Source: CAYLNH01 sp964384625 (lineage in GTDB: Bacteria > Verrucomicrobiota > Lentisphaeria > JABSQK01). Taken from it: DNA of 64,000 bases. Made by a program: the position numbers and the translations under genes. Below the pieces are notes generated by a model. That model was not told where the DNA came from and ran no database searches. It saw only the letters and a program-made list of their open reading frames with translations. Positions 18,608 through 27,976 of the stretch are shown here, piece after piece (position 1 is the stretch's first letter; each line of letters opens with the position of its first letter). The stretch covers positions 1 through 64,000 of the forward strand of contig CAYLNH010000005.1 of NCBI GenBank assembly GCA_964384625.1, written 5' to 3'.

Positions 18608-19327
18608 CCGCAGGGCGGCAACTTCAGTCATTGGTCAAGAGTTGCTTAAGCAGCGTCATTTGTCATTGACCAAGTTCCTGAGCGCCGTCGAAGGGATTAT
18701 TCGGACAGAACACGATGATGATTTCATGACTCCGTGACGTCGAATTGGAAGCGCGCCTTGCACACGGCCATGCAAGTAGCGCGGGTCTCTGCTTGCCCGG
18801 CGTAGCCTCGCGCGAAGACTGGCCCCGCGTTCCTCCTTTGACCGACCCAATTCTACCAACCCACGTCGCCGGGATCACAGAGCGCCTTGCACGGCGCCAG
18901 GCGGTACGGGCTTTTGCGTGCCCGGAGAAGCCTTGTGCGATGTGTTGGGCCGTAGCCTTTGGGGCAAGTTTGAGTTCGGGGCCCGGGACTCGACGTCCCC
19001 GCTGCAAGCGATGGGGCCGCGGCTTGGAACGTGCAGTTGAAGTTCGCACTGTGGCTTCCGCCTGAATGGCGGAGACGACGAAGTCTGTGGCTGATCGTGC
19101 GATCAGCAGTGAGCGAAGCGATCGTCAACGTCGGCCGTGAAAACAGGCCGCAACCATGCACTCGACTCCAATCCGAGCGATGTATGCCACCAACCGGCGT
19201 TGCCGGAATCACCAAACGCTCCACACGCCGCAAGGACCTGCTGGTGGCGCCATTCAGGGATACAGGGCAGAGGCCCGTGCTGCTTGGCAAGGGACACGGA
19301 TCGAGTACGACCTCCAATGACCAATGA
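18608..19327. other. Intergenic region with several dispersed repeats
   Basis: No gene was recognised in these 720 bases between convergent genes. It carries one copy of the REP-like palindrome (18774-18833). It also carries a related pair of about 45 bases (about 18855-18900 and 19187-19235) and a stretch near 19265-19300 related to one upstream of exbB. Confidence 0.45.
18774..18833 (+). repeat. REP-like palindromic repeat, solitary copy
   Basis: This 60-base copy differs from the copies flanking the RAYT transposase at 37.2-38.2 kb at only a few positions. The core GCGGG...CCCGC arms can pair, with GCCCGGCGTAGCCTCGCGCG in the middle. It shows the family is dispersed beyond the transposase locus. 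Confidence 0.7.
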
Positions 19328-22057
19328 CTACTGACCAGTGGAGCGCTGCTCTACTTCGACGACATAGCGGAAGCCGATATCCGTCGGCACGACGGCGGTG
19401 TCGCTGGCGTAGGCGCAATAGAGGAAGCGTTTGGTGGTGGAAGCACTGGCGCCCTTGACCCGATAGAAGGGGCTGTCGAAGGGGAAACGGGATGCCGTCC
19501 ATTCGCGGGCGTTGCCGGCCATGTCGAGAACGCCGTAAACGGAGCGGTCGTATTCGCAGGAACCCACGGGCGCCCAGAAGGGGAGGATGGCTTTCTTCCG
19601 GCGGTTGTCCAGGGTCAGCGCATAGGACGGATCGTAGGTGTTGCCCCAGACATACGCGCGGCCGTCAACGCCGCGGGCGGCCTTCTCCCACTCGAGCGCC
19701 GTCGGCAGGCGCACGGTTTTGCCGGTCTTCCGGCTGAGCCAGTCGCAATATTTGACGGCGGCTTCCTGGGTAATGCCGACGATCGGGTGGTAGTCCTTGA
19801 CCGGCCCCAGGAGTTTGCCGTTCTTCTTGTCCCAGGCCGGGTCGAAGTGTCGGCGATCGCGGGAAAACCGAATGTAGCTCATATACTCGTCCAGCTTGTT
19901 GCCGCCGTCCGGATCGAACCAGAATTCCTTGTATTCCTTGACTGTGACCTCGTTCCTCTTGATCACGTAGCCGGGCAGATGTTCTTCCTGCAGGCGCAGG
20001 AAGCGCGCGTGCACGCCGCCGGTGTAAAACGGGCCGGCGGGAATATAGACCAGCTCTTCCGGCATCCCCGGCGGCAGGGAGACGTTGATCTTCTCGTTCT
20101 CGGCGTGGTCGATCTTGAAGGGCAGGCGTACCGGTGGGCGGTCATCGCGTTTGATAGTCGCCAGGTACGAGCCTTTCGGCAGGCGTCGCTGCGGGATCGG
20201 AGTCTTCCCCCACAGCTCGCCTTCCGGCTCGTCGGCGGCAGAAAACGGCGCCGCGTCGAGATCGATTCGCCGAACGTAGACGTCGGCGGCAGTCGGGCTG
20301 GTTTCAATCGTGATGCTGCCGTCGCCCTTGACCAGTTCACTGAACAGCAGCAGGTCCTTGCGGGCCCGGGGATCGGCCCGTTCGAAGTTCGGGCCGAGGA
20401 AATTCCGGGTGAAGTCCAGCAGTTCCTCGAGCCGTTTGTAGTTGCCGACCAGGATTGCATAACGCATTCGGTTGCCGACGATTTCGTTTACCGCCTCCCG
20501 GGCCTCCGGCAGGTGGTTTTCCCGCTGAGCCACGCTCGTGTAGAAGACCATGGCAATATCGTACTGGTTCTCGCTGCGGCTGTGGAGGTCCGCCAGTTCG
20601 GCCTCCAACTGCAGTTCTGCCGCGCTCTTGTCCTTGAACTTCTGGTTCACCCGCAGCTCCTCCAGTTTCGTGAAGACCGCGACTTTCCGGTCGTAGAGCC
20701 TGGTCCCGATCGCCCGGTGGACCTCGCCCTGGGTCACCAGCGTTTTCAGCCGGACATAGCGGATCAACATGGTGGTCGCGGCGCCGGTGATGAGCACCGC
20801 GATCGCCGCCGCCACGGTGCTGCTGATCACCGCATGACGCCGACACCACTTCCAGAGGCGCGTCGGCAGCGGCTCCCACACGGCGGTAATGGGTTTGCCC
20901 TGCAGATAGCGGTTGATGTCGTCCAGAAACGCCTGCACCGATTCGTAGCGGTCCTCCTTTGACGTGGCCAATGCCTTCATGCAGATGGCGTTGAGGTCCC
21001 GCGGGATGTTCATGTCGGGCGCAAACTGGGCCGGCGGCTGGATATGCCCGGAGACGACGTCGCGCAGGATATCGCGGATGCTCGGACCGGCGATCGGGCG
21101 TTCGTAAGTGAGGATCTCGTAGAGGATGACGCCGAGGCTGTAGAGGTCAGTGCGTTCATCGAGCTCCGAAACCTTGCCGCGTGCCTGCTCGGGAGCCATA
21201 TAAACCGGGGTGCCGGCGACTTCGCCGTCGACAGTGGTGGTGCCGGTGTCAAGATCCAGTACCCGGTCCAACGCCGCGCCGCTGTCAACGGATTTCTGTT
21301 CTTCCTCGCCGATGATCTTCGCCAGTCCCCAGTCGAGCACGAGGACTTCGCCGAAGTCGCCGATCATGATGTTGTCAGGCTTCAGGTCGCGGTGGATCAC
21401 GCCGCGGCTGTGAGCGAAGGCGACGGCCTGGCAGACATGCGAAAACACATCCAGCAGATTTCCGCGATTGTACTTCTTACTGTAGTCCGGCTTGTTGTTC
21501 AGCAGACCGCTGATCACCTGCCGCAGCGATTCGCCCTTGACCCGTTTCATGGTGAAATACACGCGGCCCTTGACGTCAACCCCCATTTCATGGACCGGCA
21601 TGATATTGGGGTGCTCGAGTTGCGCCATGACCCGGGCTTCGCGAACGAAACGGGTCTTCTGCTCACGGTTCTTGCGGTATTTGTCGTGCAGGCATTTGAC
21701 GGCGACCCGGCGTCCCAGGTGCGGGTCGTTGGCGCTCTGGACAGTGGCGATGCCGCCGCTGCCGATCGCGTGGAAATCCCGGTACCGCGCGTAATCGTTC
21801 GGCAAGTCCTCAGGGCGCAACAGCCCGTCGGGCCGGCCGTCGGTTCGGTGCGTCTGCAGCACGAGCGTCGGGTCGTTCAGGTCGATCTGCGGCGTTTCGG
21901 AGCGCGGCCCTTGGGCGGCTTGCCGACTCTTGTCCTCAATCGTCTCGGCTTCCGCGTCCAGGTTCCATTCGGGAACCGGCGTCTTGTCGCCTGCAATCGG
22001 CATATCGTCGTCGCTAGCCATTTTCAACCAGTTGCCAATTTGTCCTTGAGACGCCAT
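19328..22057 (-). CDS. Ser/Thr protein kinase fused to a formylglycine-generating-enzyme (SUMF1)-like domain
   Basis: A 909-residue membrane protein. The kinase domain spans about 88-370: GSGGIATV loop, VAVKCLH lysine, HRDLKPDNIM catalytic loop near 219, and DWG in place of DFG, which is common in PVC kinases. One membrane helix lies at about 409-432, then a helical segment, and an extracytoplasmic SUMF1/FGE-sulfatase-like domain at about 640-905 (YIPAGPFYTGG, RLPTALEWEKAARG, VWGN, NAREWT). The C-terminal domain usually acts as a sensor or ligand fold in such kinases, not as an enzyme. It follows the hydrogenase sensor genes on the same strand after a 300-base gap, so a link to that relay is possible but unproven. 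Confidence 0.9.
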   Translation of the reverse strand: MASQGQIGNWLKMASDDDMPIAGDKTPVPEWNLDAEAETIEDKSRQAAQGPRSETPQIDLNDPTLVLQTHRTDGRPDGLLRPEDLPNDYARYRDFHAIGSGGIATVQSANDPHLGRRVAVKCLHDKYRKNREQKTRFVREARVMAQLEHPNIMPVHEMGVDVKGRVYFTMKRVKGESLRQVISGLLNNKPDYSKKYNRGNLLDVFSHVCQAVAFAHSRGVIHRDLKPDNIMIGDFGEVLVLDWGLAKIIGEEEQKSVDSGAALDRVLDLDTGTTTVDGEVAGTPVYMAPEQARGKVSELDERTDLYSLGVILYEILTYERPIAGPSIRDILRDVVSGHIQPPAQFAPDMNIPRDLNAICMKALATSKEDRYESVQAFLDDINRYLQGKPITAVWEPLPTRLWKWCRRHAVISSTVAAAIAVLITGAATTMLIRYVRLKTLVTQGEVHRAIGTRLYDRKVAVFTKLEELRVNQKFKDKSAAELQLEAELADLHSRSENQYDIAMVFYTSVAQRENHLPEAREAVNEIVGNRMRYAILVGNYKRLEELLDFTRNFLGPNFERADPRARKDLLLFSELVKGDGSITIETSPTAADVYVRRIDLDAAPFSAADEPEGELWGKTPIPQRRLPKGSYLATIKRDDRPPVRLPFKIDHAENEKINVSLPPGMPEELVYIPAGPFYTGGVHARFLRLQEEHLPGYVIKRNEVTVKEYKEFWFDPDGGNKLDEYMSYIRFSRDRRHFDPAWDKKNGKLLGPVKDYHPIVGITQEAAVKYCDWLSRKTGKTVRLPTALEWEKAARGVDGRAYVWGNTYDPSYALTLDNRRKKAILPFWAPVGSCEYDRSVYGVLDMAGNAREWTASRFPFDSPFYRVKGASASTTKRFLYCAYASDTAVVPTDIGFRYVVEVEQRSTGQ

Positions 22058-22060
22058 AAG

Positions 22061-22192
22061 CTACTGATTCCCTTCGTGAAATACAACGTTGCCCACGCCG
22101 TTATATTCGGTCGCCGGGACGAAGGAAGTCATTCGGGGCGGGGTTAATTCACCTGCGGCATCGCAGGCAGGGACTTGGTTGAAGCAGATCAC
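22061..22192 (-). CDS. Possible 43-residue mini-ORF before the kinase gene
   Basis: A GTG at 22192 follows a very strong ribosome-binding site (AAAAAAGGAGGTG, minus strand, about 22201-22213). It opens a 43-codon frame that ends with TAG three bases before the kinase ATG. An ATG-TGA start-stop pair overlaps the GTG in another frame. The product has two Cys and no recognised domain. It may be a leader peptide coupling translation to the kinase, or a chance frame. Confidence 0.35.
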   Translation of the reverse strand: MICFNQVPACDAAGELTPPRMTSFVPATEYNGVGNVVFHEGNQ

Positions 22193-22360
22193 ATCTACCC
22201 ACCTCCTTTTTTCAGTTCAACTGTCCCACCACCAACCCCAACTCAAATTTCACGTGCCCGGCAGACGAGCGGACGGGGGGCTTTTGTGGAACCGCACTTG
22301 ACAATCCCCTGCAAGCTTGAAGTCGAAAAGCGCCGCTTACGCGCTTTGCGGTGGGTGCAG

Positions 22361-23497
22361 CTACTCGCTCGCGTTCCCGCTTTGCAGGGAGACCGTGAAG
22401 GTTGTGCCGATGTCCGGCTGGCTGGCAACCGTGACGTCGCCATGGTAGAGGTTGGCGATGCGTTTGAGGATGGACAGGCCCAGACCGCTGCCGAGGACGT
22501 TGCGGGTATTCTTGTTCTTGATGCGAACGAACTCGCCGAAGAGCTTCGCCACCTCGTCTTCGGTCATGCCATAGCCGGTGTCGGCGACGGAAATCGAGAT
22601 GCCGTGGTCTTCCGGATCAAGGGCCACGGATACCCGGCCGCCGTCACGGTTGTACTTCACGGCGTTCGATACCAGGTTGTTGAACACCATCGTCAGTTCC
22701 GTTTGATCACCGCGGAAGGGCAGGGCGTCCGGAGCGTTCAAGGAGATGGTGATGTCGCGTTTGTCGGCTTCGAGCTTCTGGGCTTCAATCGCGTCTTCGG
22801 CGATTGTGCGGACATCCAGTTCGACGAGATTGCGTTGCATCTGACCGGATTCGATGCGGGTCATATCCAGCAGGTCTGTGATCAGTTTGCGCATTTGCCG
22901 GAGGCGCATGGTACTGCGTTCAACCATCTGTTCATAGGGCTCGAGATCGTCGCCGAGCGTCTTGGCGTGGAGCAGATTCATGTAGCCTTCGACCGCGCTG
23001 ATCGGCGCCTTGAGTTCGTGGCCGAGAACACGAATAAACTCAAAGCGCACCTGCTTCTTCTCTTCCGCCAGGCGCTTCGCTTCGCGTGCCAGGATCAGCC
23101 TGGTGGTGGCTTTCTTGATCGTACTGCGCAGTTCCGCCGGGGTGAATGGTTTGGCCAAAAAGTCGTACGCCCCCATCTTGGTGGCGGACACCGCATGCTC
23201 GATCGTGGCGTACGCCGTGATGATGATGACCAGCAGGTTCTCTTTCTCGGCCGGCGTCAGATCCTCCAGTACCTCCAGACCGCTGATGCCCGGCAGTTTG
23301 TGATCGAGCAACAGGATATCCGGCGGGGTCGAGCGGATTTTCGCCAGGCCGTCCTCGCCCGTGTCTGCCTGGTCGACATCGAAGTCGCAGTCCACATCCA
23401 CGTCTTTGACGTGGACTGTGCACTCTTTCAATACACGCTCCGCACCCATGCGCATCCCAAGCTCGTCATCTACGACCAGGACGCGTAATGTCTGCAT
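22361..23497 (-). CDS. Receiver-histidine kinase hybrid
   Basis: A 378-residue soluble protein. The N-terminal receiver domain (about 4-125) has acidic residues D10-D11 and the phospho-acceptor D65 (LLLDHKLPG). A HisKA domain follows with H160 (GHELKAPI), then an HATPase domain (NNLVSNAVKYN, ADTGYGMT, GSGLGLSI). The receiver-first order suggests it is activated by phosphotransfer and then phosphorylates another protein. It lies 36 bases after the single-domain response regulator in the hydrogenase operon. There is no membrane segment. GAGGTG precedes the ATG. Confidence 0.92.
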   Translation of the reverse strand: MQTLRVLVVDDELGMRMGAERVLKECTVHVKDVDVDCDFDVDQADTGEDGLAKIRSTPPDILLLDHKLPGISGLEVLEDLTPAEKENLLVIIITAYATIEHAVSATKMGAYDFLAKPFTPAELRSTIKKATTRLILAREAKRLAEEKKQVRFEFIRVLGHELKAPISAVEGYMNLLHAKTLGDDLEPYEQMVERSTMRLRQMRKLITDLLDMTRIESGQMQRNLVELDVRTIAEDAIEAQKLEADKRDITISLNAPDALPFRGDQTELTMVFNNLVSNAVKYNRDGGRVSVALDPEDHGISISVADTGYGMTEDEVAKLFGEFVRIKNKNTRNVLGSGLGLSILKRIANLYHGDVTVASQPDIGTTFTVSLQSGNASE

Positions 23498-23533
23498 TGT
23501 CGCACCTCTTGGTTATTGTCAATCTGGACTGAT

Positions 23534-23926
23534 TCAAGCCAACAGCCGTTCAATTTCCTTTTGCAGTTGCTCAAAACGGATGGGCTTGGCCAGCAACGTG
23601 TCGGCTTTGACCCAACTGCGCTCTTCGTCGGTGTCGGCGCCAAACTCCAGACCGGTTTCGCCGGCGACGCCGGTTACGAGAATGACCGGTACGTCGGCGT
23701 ACTTCTTTTTCAGCATATAGCAGAGGGTGAAACCGCCGTCCGTGTCTTCCATCATCAGGTCGACGACGGCGATATCGGGTTTCATCTTTTCCAGCAGTTC
23801 CAGTGCTTCCGTCTGCCCTTCGGCTTCGACGACAGCATAGCCGGCGGTTTCAAGACCGACCCGCTGCTGCAGACGGAAGTCCTGGTCATCATCAACCACG
23901 AGAACGGTTGTTTTGGTCTCAGGCAT
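23534..23926 (-). CDS. Single-domain response regulator
   Basis: A 130-residue CheY-like receiver with no output domain: acidic pocket VVDDDQDF, phospho-acceptor D56 (IAVVDLMME), a conserved Thr (LVTGVAG) and Lys (LAKPIRF). Its start overlaps the end of the H-cluster histidine kinase by 8 bases, so the two are translationally coupled and presumably cognate. It most likely passes phosphate to the hybrid kinase that follows or to a target outside the cluster. Confidence 0.92.
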   Translation of the reverse strand: MPETKTTVLVVDDDQDFRLQQRVGLETAGYAVVEAEGQTEALELLEKMKPDIAVVDLMMEDTDGGFTLCYMLKKKYADVPVILVTGVAGETGLEFGADTDEERSWVKADTLLAKPIRFEQLQKEIERLLA

Positions 23927-25940
23927 TGTGGTTCATCGCTCCTTCTCTGGGGAGTTTCACAGTAAAGGTGGTTCCAGTCGGGCCGGCGTCTTCGTCTGTA
24001 TTCGATTCGACGCGGATGTCGCCCGCGTGCATTTTGACGATGCCGTACGTGACGGCGAGTCCGAGGCCGGTGCCTTTGCCGATCGGTTTGGTTGTAAAGA
24101 AAGGTTCAAAAATCTTGGCCCGATGTTCTTCGGGTATGCCGACGCCGGTATCGGCGACTTCGAAGAAGACGCGCTGCTCGGTGCTGCCGGTCTTGATGGT
24201 CAACCGGCCGCCTTCCGGCATGGCGACACAGGCGTTGTTGATCAGATTGGTCAGCACCTGGATGACCTGGTCGCCGTCGACTTCAGCAATCGGGTTGCTG
24301 TTGTCGTGGATGGTGCGTACCTGGACATTGCCGGGTATCGTGCAGGTCTGGAGACTCTGTTTGACCAGGTCGCGGATGTCGGTGTCTTCGCGGACGACCT
24401 TGTTCTGTCGGGCGAAATGCAGCAGACCGGCGACAATCTTCTTGCAGCGATCGGCTTGTTCGACGATCAGGCGGATGTCTTCCTGCGTCTGCGAGCCGTC
24501 GTCGCAGGCTTCCAGCAGCAGGTGTGCATACATCAGCACGACGCCTAACGGGTTATTGACTTCGTGGGCGATGCCGGCCGCCAGTTGTCCCATGCTTGCC
24601 AGTTTTTCCGACTGCATCAGCGCCTGCTGCGTGTTTACCAACTTCTCATTGGAGTCCGCGAGTTCGCCCATCTTGGTGCGGAGTTGCTCGATGGTGTTGG
24701 GCAGGCACATCTCGGTTTCGGCCAGGCCCTTCAGAATGGCGATCGCGTGTTCGCGGCAGGTGTCGTAGCCGCAGGCGCCGCAATTCAGGAAGTCCTCCGG
24801 CTTTTCTTTCCCCATGCGCAGCAGGATCTCCTGGACATCTTCTTCGCCGGGCGCGTTCGCCCGTTGGTCGTCTGCCATGTAGCGGCGGCACATATCGAGT
24901 TCCGACAGTTCCGTCACCGCGGCATCCCATTTCGACTCATCCTGATCCGCCAGGCTTTCGCGCACAAACCGGGCCACGCGAGCGCGGCGGGTGAACAGTG
25001 GCGCTCCCGTCGTCATACCGGCGCCCATGATGCAGCCTTCGCATGCCAAAATCTCCAAAAGCCGGACATCCAGATCGCCGTCCTCAAATTCTTTCAGGGC
25101 TTCGACAAAACCGGTGCGACCGTCGGCGGCGACTACGTCGTCCGCCAGCAGGTCCTCCTGGATGTGCGCCGCCTGCAGCATGCCGCGGCTGATCGGGAAG
25201 ACTGCACCCAGGTTGGCGCGCGGTACATCGAAGTCCGTCGGCTTGACGTCGGCCGGCGTAATGTTGTCGTCCGCAAACATCTGCCGGAGCTCCGCAAAGG
25301 TGATTACCGCATCGATCTCGTCGTCGATCAACGGATCACAGCCTTCGCTCTTTTTGGCGATGCAGGGACCGATAAACACTACCCGCAGGTCGTCGCCGTG
25401 CAGATGGCGCAAGACGCGCGCCGTCGCGACCATCGGCGACACGATCGGCGCCAGGTTCTTTACCAGGTCCGGGTGATAGCGCTCGACGTACGAAACCACG
25501 GCCGGACAACTGGTGGCGATATACCGGTTGCCGTCGTTCTCAGCCAGCAACTCACGATAGGCCTTAGCCACGAGGTCCGCGCCAAAGCCGACTTCGTTCA
25601 CCCACAGAAACCCCAGTTTCTTCATCATGCCGACCAGCGCCTGCCAGTCGTAGTCGGCAAACTCGGCGGCAAAACTGGGGGCGATGCAGGCGGCCACAGG
25701 GTGTGCCCCGGCGAGCAGTTCGCGCACCAGATCGACGGTGTTCTCCACCAGTTTGGCGCCCTGTGAGCAGACCCGCACACAATTCCCGCAACCAATGCAG
25801 CGCTCCGGCAAGACCTGCGCCTGGCCGTCCTGGATGCGAATCGCCTTGGACGGGCATTCGCGGACGCAGGTATAGCACATGCGGCACCGCTCCTTGACGG
25901 TTTCAACAAAGCCTTTGGTTCGCTGGTAGTTCATAGTCAT
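23919..25940 (-). CDS. Putative H2-sensing histidine kinase with ferredoxin, [FeFe]-hydrogenase H-cluster and Fe-S domains
   Basis: A 673-residue cytoplasmic protein. Two [4Fe-4S] motifs lie at C19-C29 and C48-C58. A hydrogenase large-subunit-like domain (about 75-330) keeps the four H-cluster cysteines: TSCP near 142, GPCIAKK near 190, and ACEGC near 300. The loop equivalent to TSCCPGW has no proton-relay cysteine, as in sensory group C hydrogenases. A CGACGYDTC Fe-S motif lies near 386-394. The kinase has its His near 458 (GIAHEVNNPLG) and an HATPase core (NNACVAM, ADTGVGIP, GTGLGLAV). It should sense H2 or redox state and phosphorylate the adjoining regulator. It lies 55 bases after hydA and needs the HydEFG maturases encoded nearby. 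Confidence 0.9.
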   Translation of the reverse strand: MTMNYQRTKGFVETVKERCRMCYTCVRECPSKAIRIQDGQAQVLPERCIGCGNCVRVCSQGAKLVENTVDLVRELLAGAHPVAACIAPSFAAEFADYDWQALVGMMKKLGFLWVNEVGFGADLVAKAYRELLAENDGNRYIATSCPAVVSYVERYHPDLVKNLAPIVSPMVATARVLRHLHGDDLRVVFIGPCIAKKSEGCDPLIDDEIDAVITFAELRQMFADDNITPADVKPTDFDVPRANLGAVFPISRGMLQAAHIQEDLLADDVVAADGRTGFVEALKEFEDGDLDVRLLEILACEGCIMGAGMTTGAPLFTRRARVARFVRESLADQDESKWDAAVTELSELDMCRRYMADDQRANAPGEEDVQEILLRMGKEKPEDFLNCGACGYDTCREHAIAILKGLAETEMCLPNTIEQLRTKMGELADSNEKLVNTQQALMQSEKLASMGQLAAGIAHEVNNPLGVVLMYAHLLLEACDDGSQTQEDIRLIVEQADRCKKIVAGLLHFARQNKVVREDTDIRDLVKQSLQTCTIPGNVQVRTIHDNSNPIAEVDGDQVIQVLTNLINNACVAMPEGGRLTIKTGSTEQRVFFEVADTGVGIPEEHRAKIFEPFFTTKPIGKGTGLGLAVTYGIVKMHAGDIRVESNTDEDAGPTGTTFTVKLPREGAMNHNA

Positions 25941-25995
25941 GCTCGTCGTTCGACTCGAGCGATCCTCTCAGCCAATCCTGCGGACAGGATTTGCT

Positions 25996-27903
25996 CTAGT
26001 CGGCAGGCAAGCTGCCGAATGTTCGGAGCGGAGGCGGCGGGATAGAATGCCGGACACTTCGGATGGGTCGGAAAGAGAACCTCCGTTCCGTGTCTCGTGT
26101 CCCGTGTTCCGTGTCTCGTGTTCCGTGTCTCGTATCTCGTGTCTCGTGTCTCGTACAATTGCACGTGCACCGGGCGATGGGTTCGTTGTCGATGCCGCGT
26201 TTGGTATAGGTGGTGTGCAGCTGTTCGTGGCTTTTGTGTCCCAAAGGTTCTTTCAGGAATTCTTTGTAGAGACGTTGGATTGACGGGTTGCTGTGGGATG
26301 TGCGCAGGGCACTGTCTTTGTCGATTTTGTATAGGACCTTCATGCGGGCTGCAACCGCCTTGGGGTCGGTGCCGATGGGCTGGCCGCCGCCGTTGATGCA
26401 GCCGCCCGGGCAAGTCATGACCTCGATGAAATGCAGGTTCTTGCGACCGGCTTTCACTTCTTCCAGCAGTTTGCGGGCGTTGCTTAAGCCGCTGACTACG
26501 GCGACAGTGACCGTCGTGCCGTCGATATCGATGCTTGCTTCCTTGACTCCGTCAAAGCCGCGGACTGCTTTGACTGTCAGATCATTGAGTTCCTTGCCGG
26601 TAACCAGTTTGTAGGCGGTGCGGACAGCAGCTTCCATGACGCCGCCGGTGGCGCCGAAGATCTTACCGGCCGAGGTCCGTTCGCCGAAGGGGTCGTCGGC
26701 GTCTTCCGGCTCGAGGGTGTTCAGGTCGAGACCGCGTGTGCGGATGAGCCGGGCCAGTTCGCGGGTGGTCAGCACGGCGTCTACATCGGGGCAGTTCTCA
26801 TTTGCCATTTCGGGGCGGCCGGCTTCGAACTTCTTAGCCGTGCACGGCATGATGCTGACGCTGTAGATCTGCTTCGGGTCGATGCCTTCACGGTCGGCGA
26901 AGAAGCTCTTGATGATAGCGCCCATCATCTGCTGCGGGCTTTTGCAGGTCGAAAGATTATCGACGTAGTCCGGATAGAAATGCTCGACGAACTTGATCCA
27001 GCCGGGAGAGCAACTGGTCATCATCGGCAGTTTACCGCCGGTGGTCAGCCGCTGCACGAGTTCGCTGGCTTCTTCCATAATCGTCAGGTCGGCGCTGAAA
27101 CTGGTGTCGAACACGCGGTCGAACCCTATACGGCGCAGGGCGGCGGTCATGACGCCGGCGGCGTCGATGCCGGGTTTCATGCCGAATTCTTCACCGATCG
27201 TGACCGAGATGCTCGGGGCATGCTGGACCACAACCACTTTGTCCGGATCGGTCAGGGCGGCTTCAACCTGTTTCACGTGGCTTTGTTCACGCAGCGCACC
27301 GGTCGGGCAAACCGTGATGCATTGCCCGCAGTTGATGCAGGTCGATACATTCAGGCCCTCGTCGAACGCTGTGCCGATCTTGGTCTTGCTGCCGCGGCCG
27401 ATGAAATCGATGGCGCCAACCGACTGGATCTCTTCGCAGACGCGGACGCATTTGCCGCAGAGAATGCACTTAGCCGGATCGCGTTCGATCGACGGACTGG
27501 AGATATCCAGATTGTAACTGCTCTTGGCGCCGCCGCTGTAGCGGCGTTTGCGGATGCCGAGCTCTTCCGCCAGTGCCTGCAGTTCGCAGTTGCCGCTGCG
27601 CACGCAGTAGAGACAGTCGTCCGGATGATCGGCCAGCAGCAGTTCGACGATGGTCTTGCGCGACCGTACGGCTTTGGCCGAGTGCGTCTGAATTTTCATC
27701 CCGTCGCTGACGGGGGTGGCGCAGGCCGGTACGAGCCCGGGGCGGCCGTCGAGCTCAACGGAACAGAGGCGGCAGGCGCCCGTGGGCGGCAGGCCGTCAA
27801 TATGACAAAGGGTCGGAACGTGGATGCCTTCCCGGCGCAGTGCCGCAAGCAACATCTCGCCGGGGTTGGCTTCAATGGTTCGGCCGTTTACTTCGATGTT
27901 CAT
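25996..27903 (-). CDS. hydA: NADH-dependent [FeFe] hydrogenase catalytic subunit HydA
   Basis: A 635-residue catalytic subunit of a trimeric hydrogenase that reversibly makes H2 from NADH, probably with ferredoxin by electron bifurcation. It has an N-terminal [2Fe-2S] ferredoxin fold (CHIDG, CRLCSVE), a His-Cys3-type cluster region (CLYCVRSGNCELQ), two [4Fe-4S] motifs (CILCGKCVRVC, CINCGQCITVC) and the H-cluster domain. H-cluster motifs are TSCSPGW near 295, MPCTAKKFE near 350 and TCPGGCINGGG near 497. Ser replaces the usual proton-relay Cys in the first. The family normally ends around LHTTYTKR (residue about 569); the last 66 residues are an extra tail read partly through a 7-base tandem repeat. 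AAGGGA precedes the ATG. Confidence 0.95.
   Translation of the reverse strand: MNIEVNGRTIEANPGEMLLAALRREGIHVPTLCHIDGLPPTGACRLCSVELDGRPGLVPACATPVSDGMKIQTHSAKAVRSRKTIVELLLADHPDDCLYCVRSGNCELQALAEELGIRKRRYSGGAKSSYNLDISSPSIERDPAKCILCGKCVRVCEEIQSVGAIDFIGRGSKTKIGTAFDEGLNVSTCINCGQCITVCPTGALREQSHVKQVEAALTDPDKVVVVQHAPSISVTIGEEFGMKPGIDAAGVMTAALRRIGFDRVFDTSFSADLTIMEEASELVQRLTTGGKLPMMTSCSPGWIKFVEHFYPDYVDNLSTCKSPQQMMGAIIKSFFADREGIDPKQIYSVSIMPCTAKKFEAGRPEMANENCPDVDAVLTTRELARLIRTRGLDLNTLEPEDADDPFGERTSAGKIFGATGGVMEAAVRTAYKLVTGKELNDLTVKAVRGFDGVKEASIDIDGTTVTVAVVSGLSNARKLLEEVKAGRKNLHFIEVMTCPGGCINGGGQPIGTDPKAVAARMKVLYKIDKDSALRTSHSNPSIQRLYKEFLKEPLGHKSHEQLHTTYTKRGIDNEPIARCTCNCTRHETRDTRHGTRDTEHGTRDTERRFSFRPIRSVRHSIPPPPLRTFGSLPAD
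26089..26151. repeat. 7-base minisatellite inside the 3' end of hydA
   Basis: Nine tandem copies of a CGTGTCT-like heptamer (plus strand). Since 7 bases are not a codon multiple, the hydA reading frame converts them into a 7-residue peptide repeat (RHGTRDT-like). Similar satellites occur in intergenic DNA here, which suggests the stop codon was lost and translation now runs into former spacer. Confidence 0.85.
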
Positions 27904-27932
27904 GTCAAGTGTCCCTTACAGGGCTTTGGAGT

Positions 27933-27976
27933 TCGGGTAAGACGGATAAATCGGGTAAACCGGATAAGTCGGGTAG
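27933..27976. repeat. 18-base tandem repeat between hydB and hydA
   Basis: Two full 18-base units and a partial third (TCGGGTAA-like, alternating with CGGATAA) lie in the 238-base spacer between hydB and hydA. The rest of the spacer (to 28141) holds short CTGCATC-type repeats near 28120-28140 and small inverted repeats, and no gene. It may be expanded spacer DNA within an operon that is otherwise compact. Confidence 0.7.
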
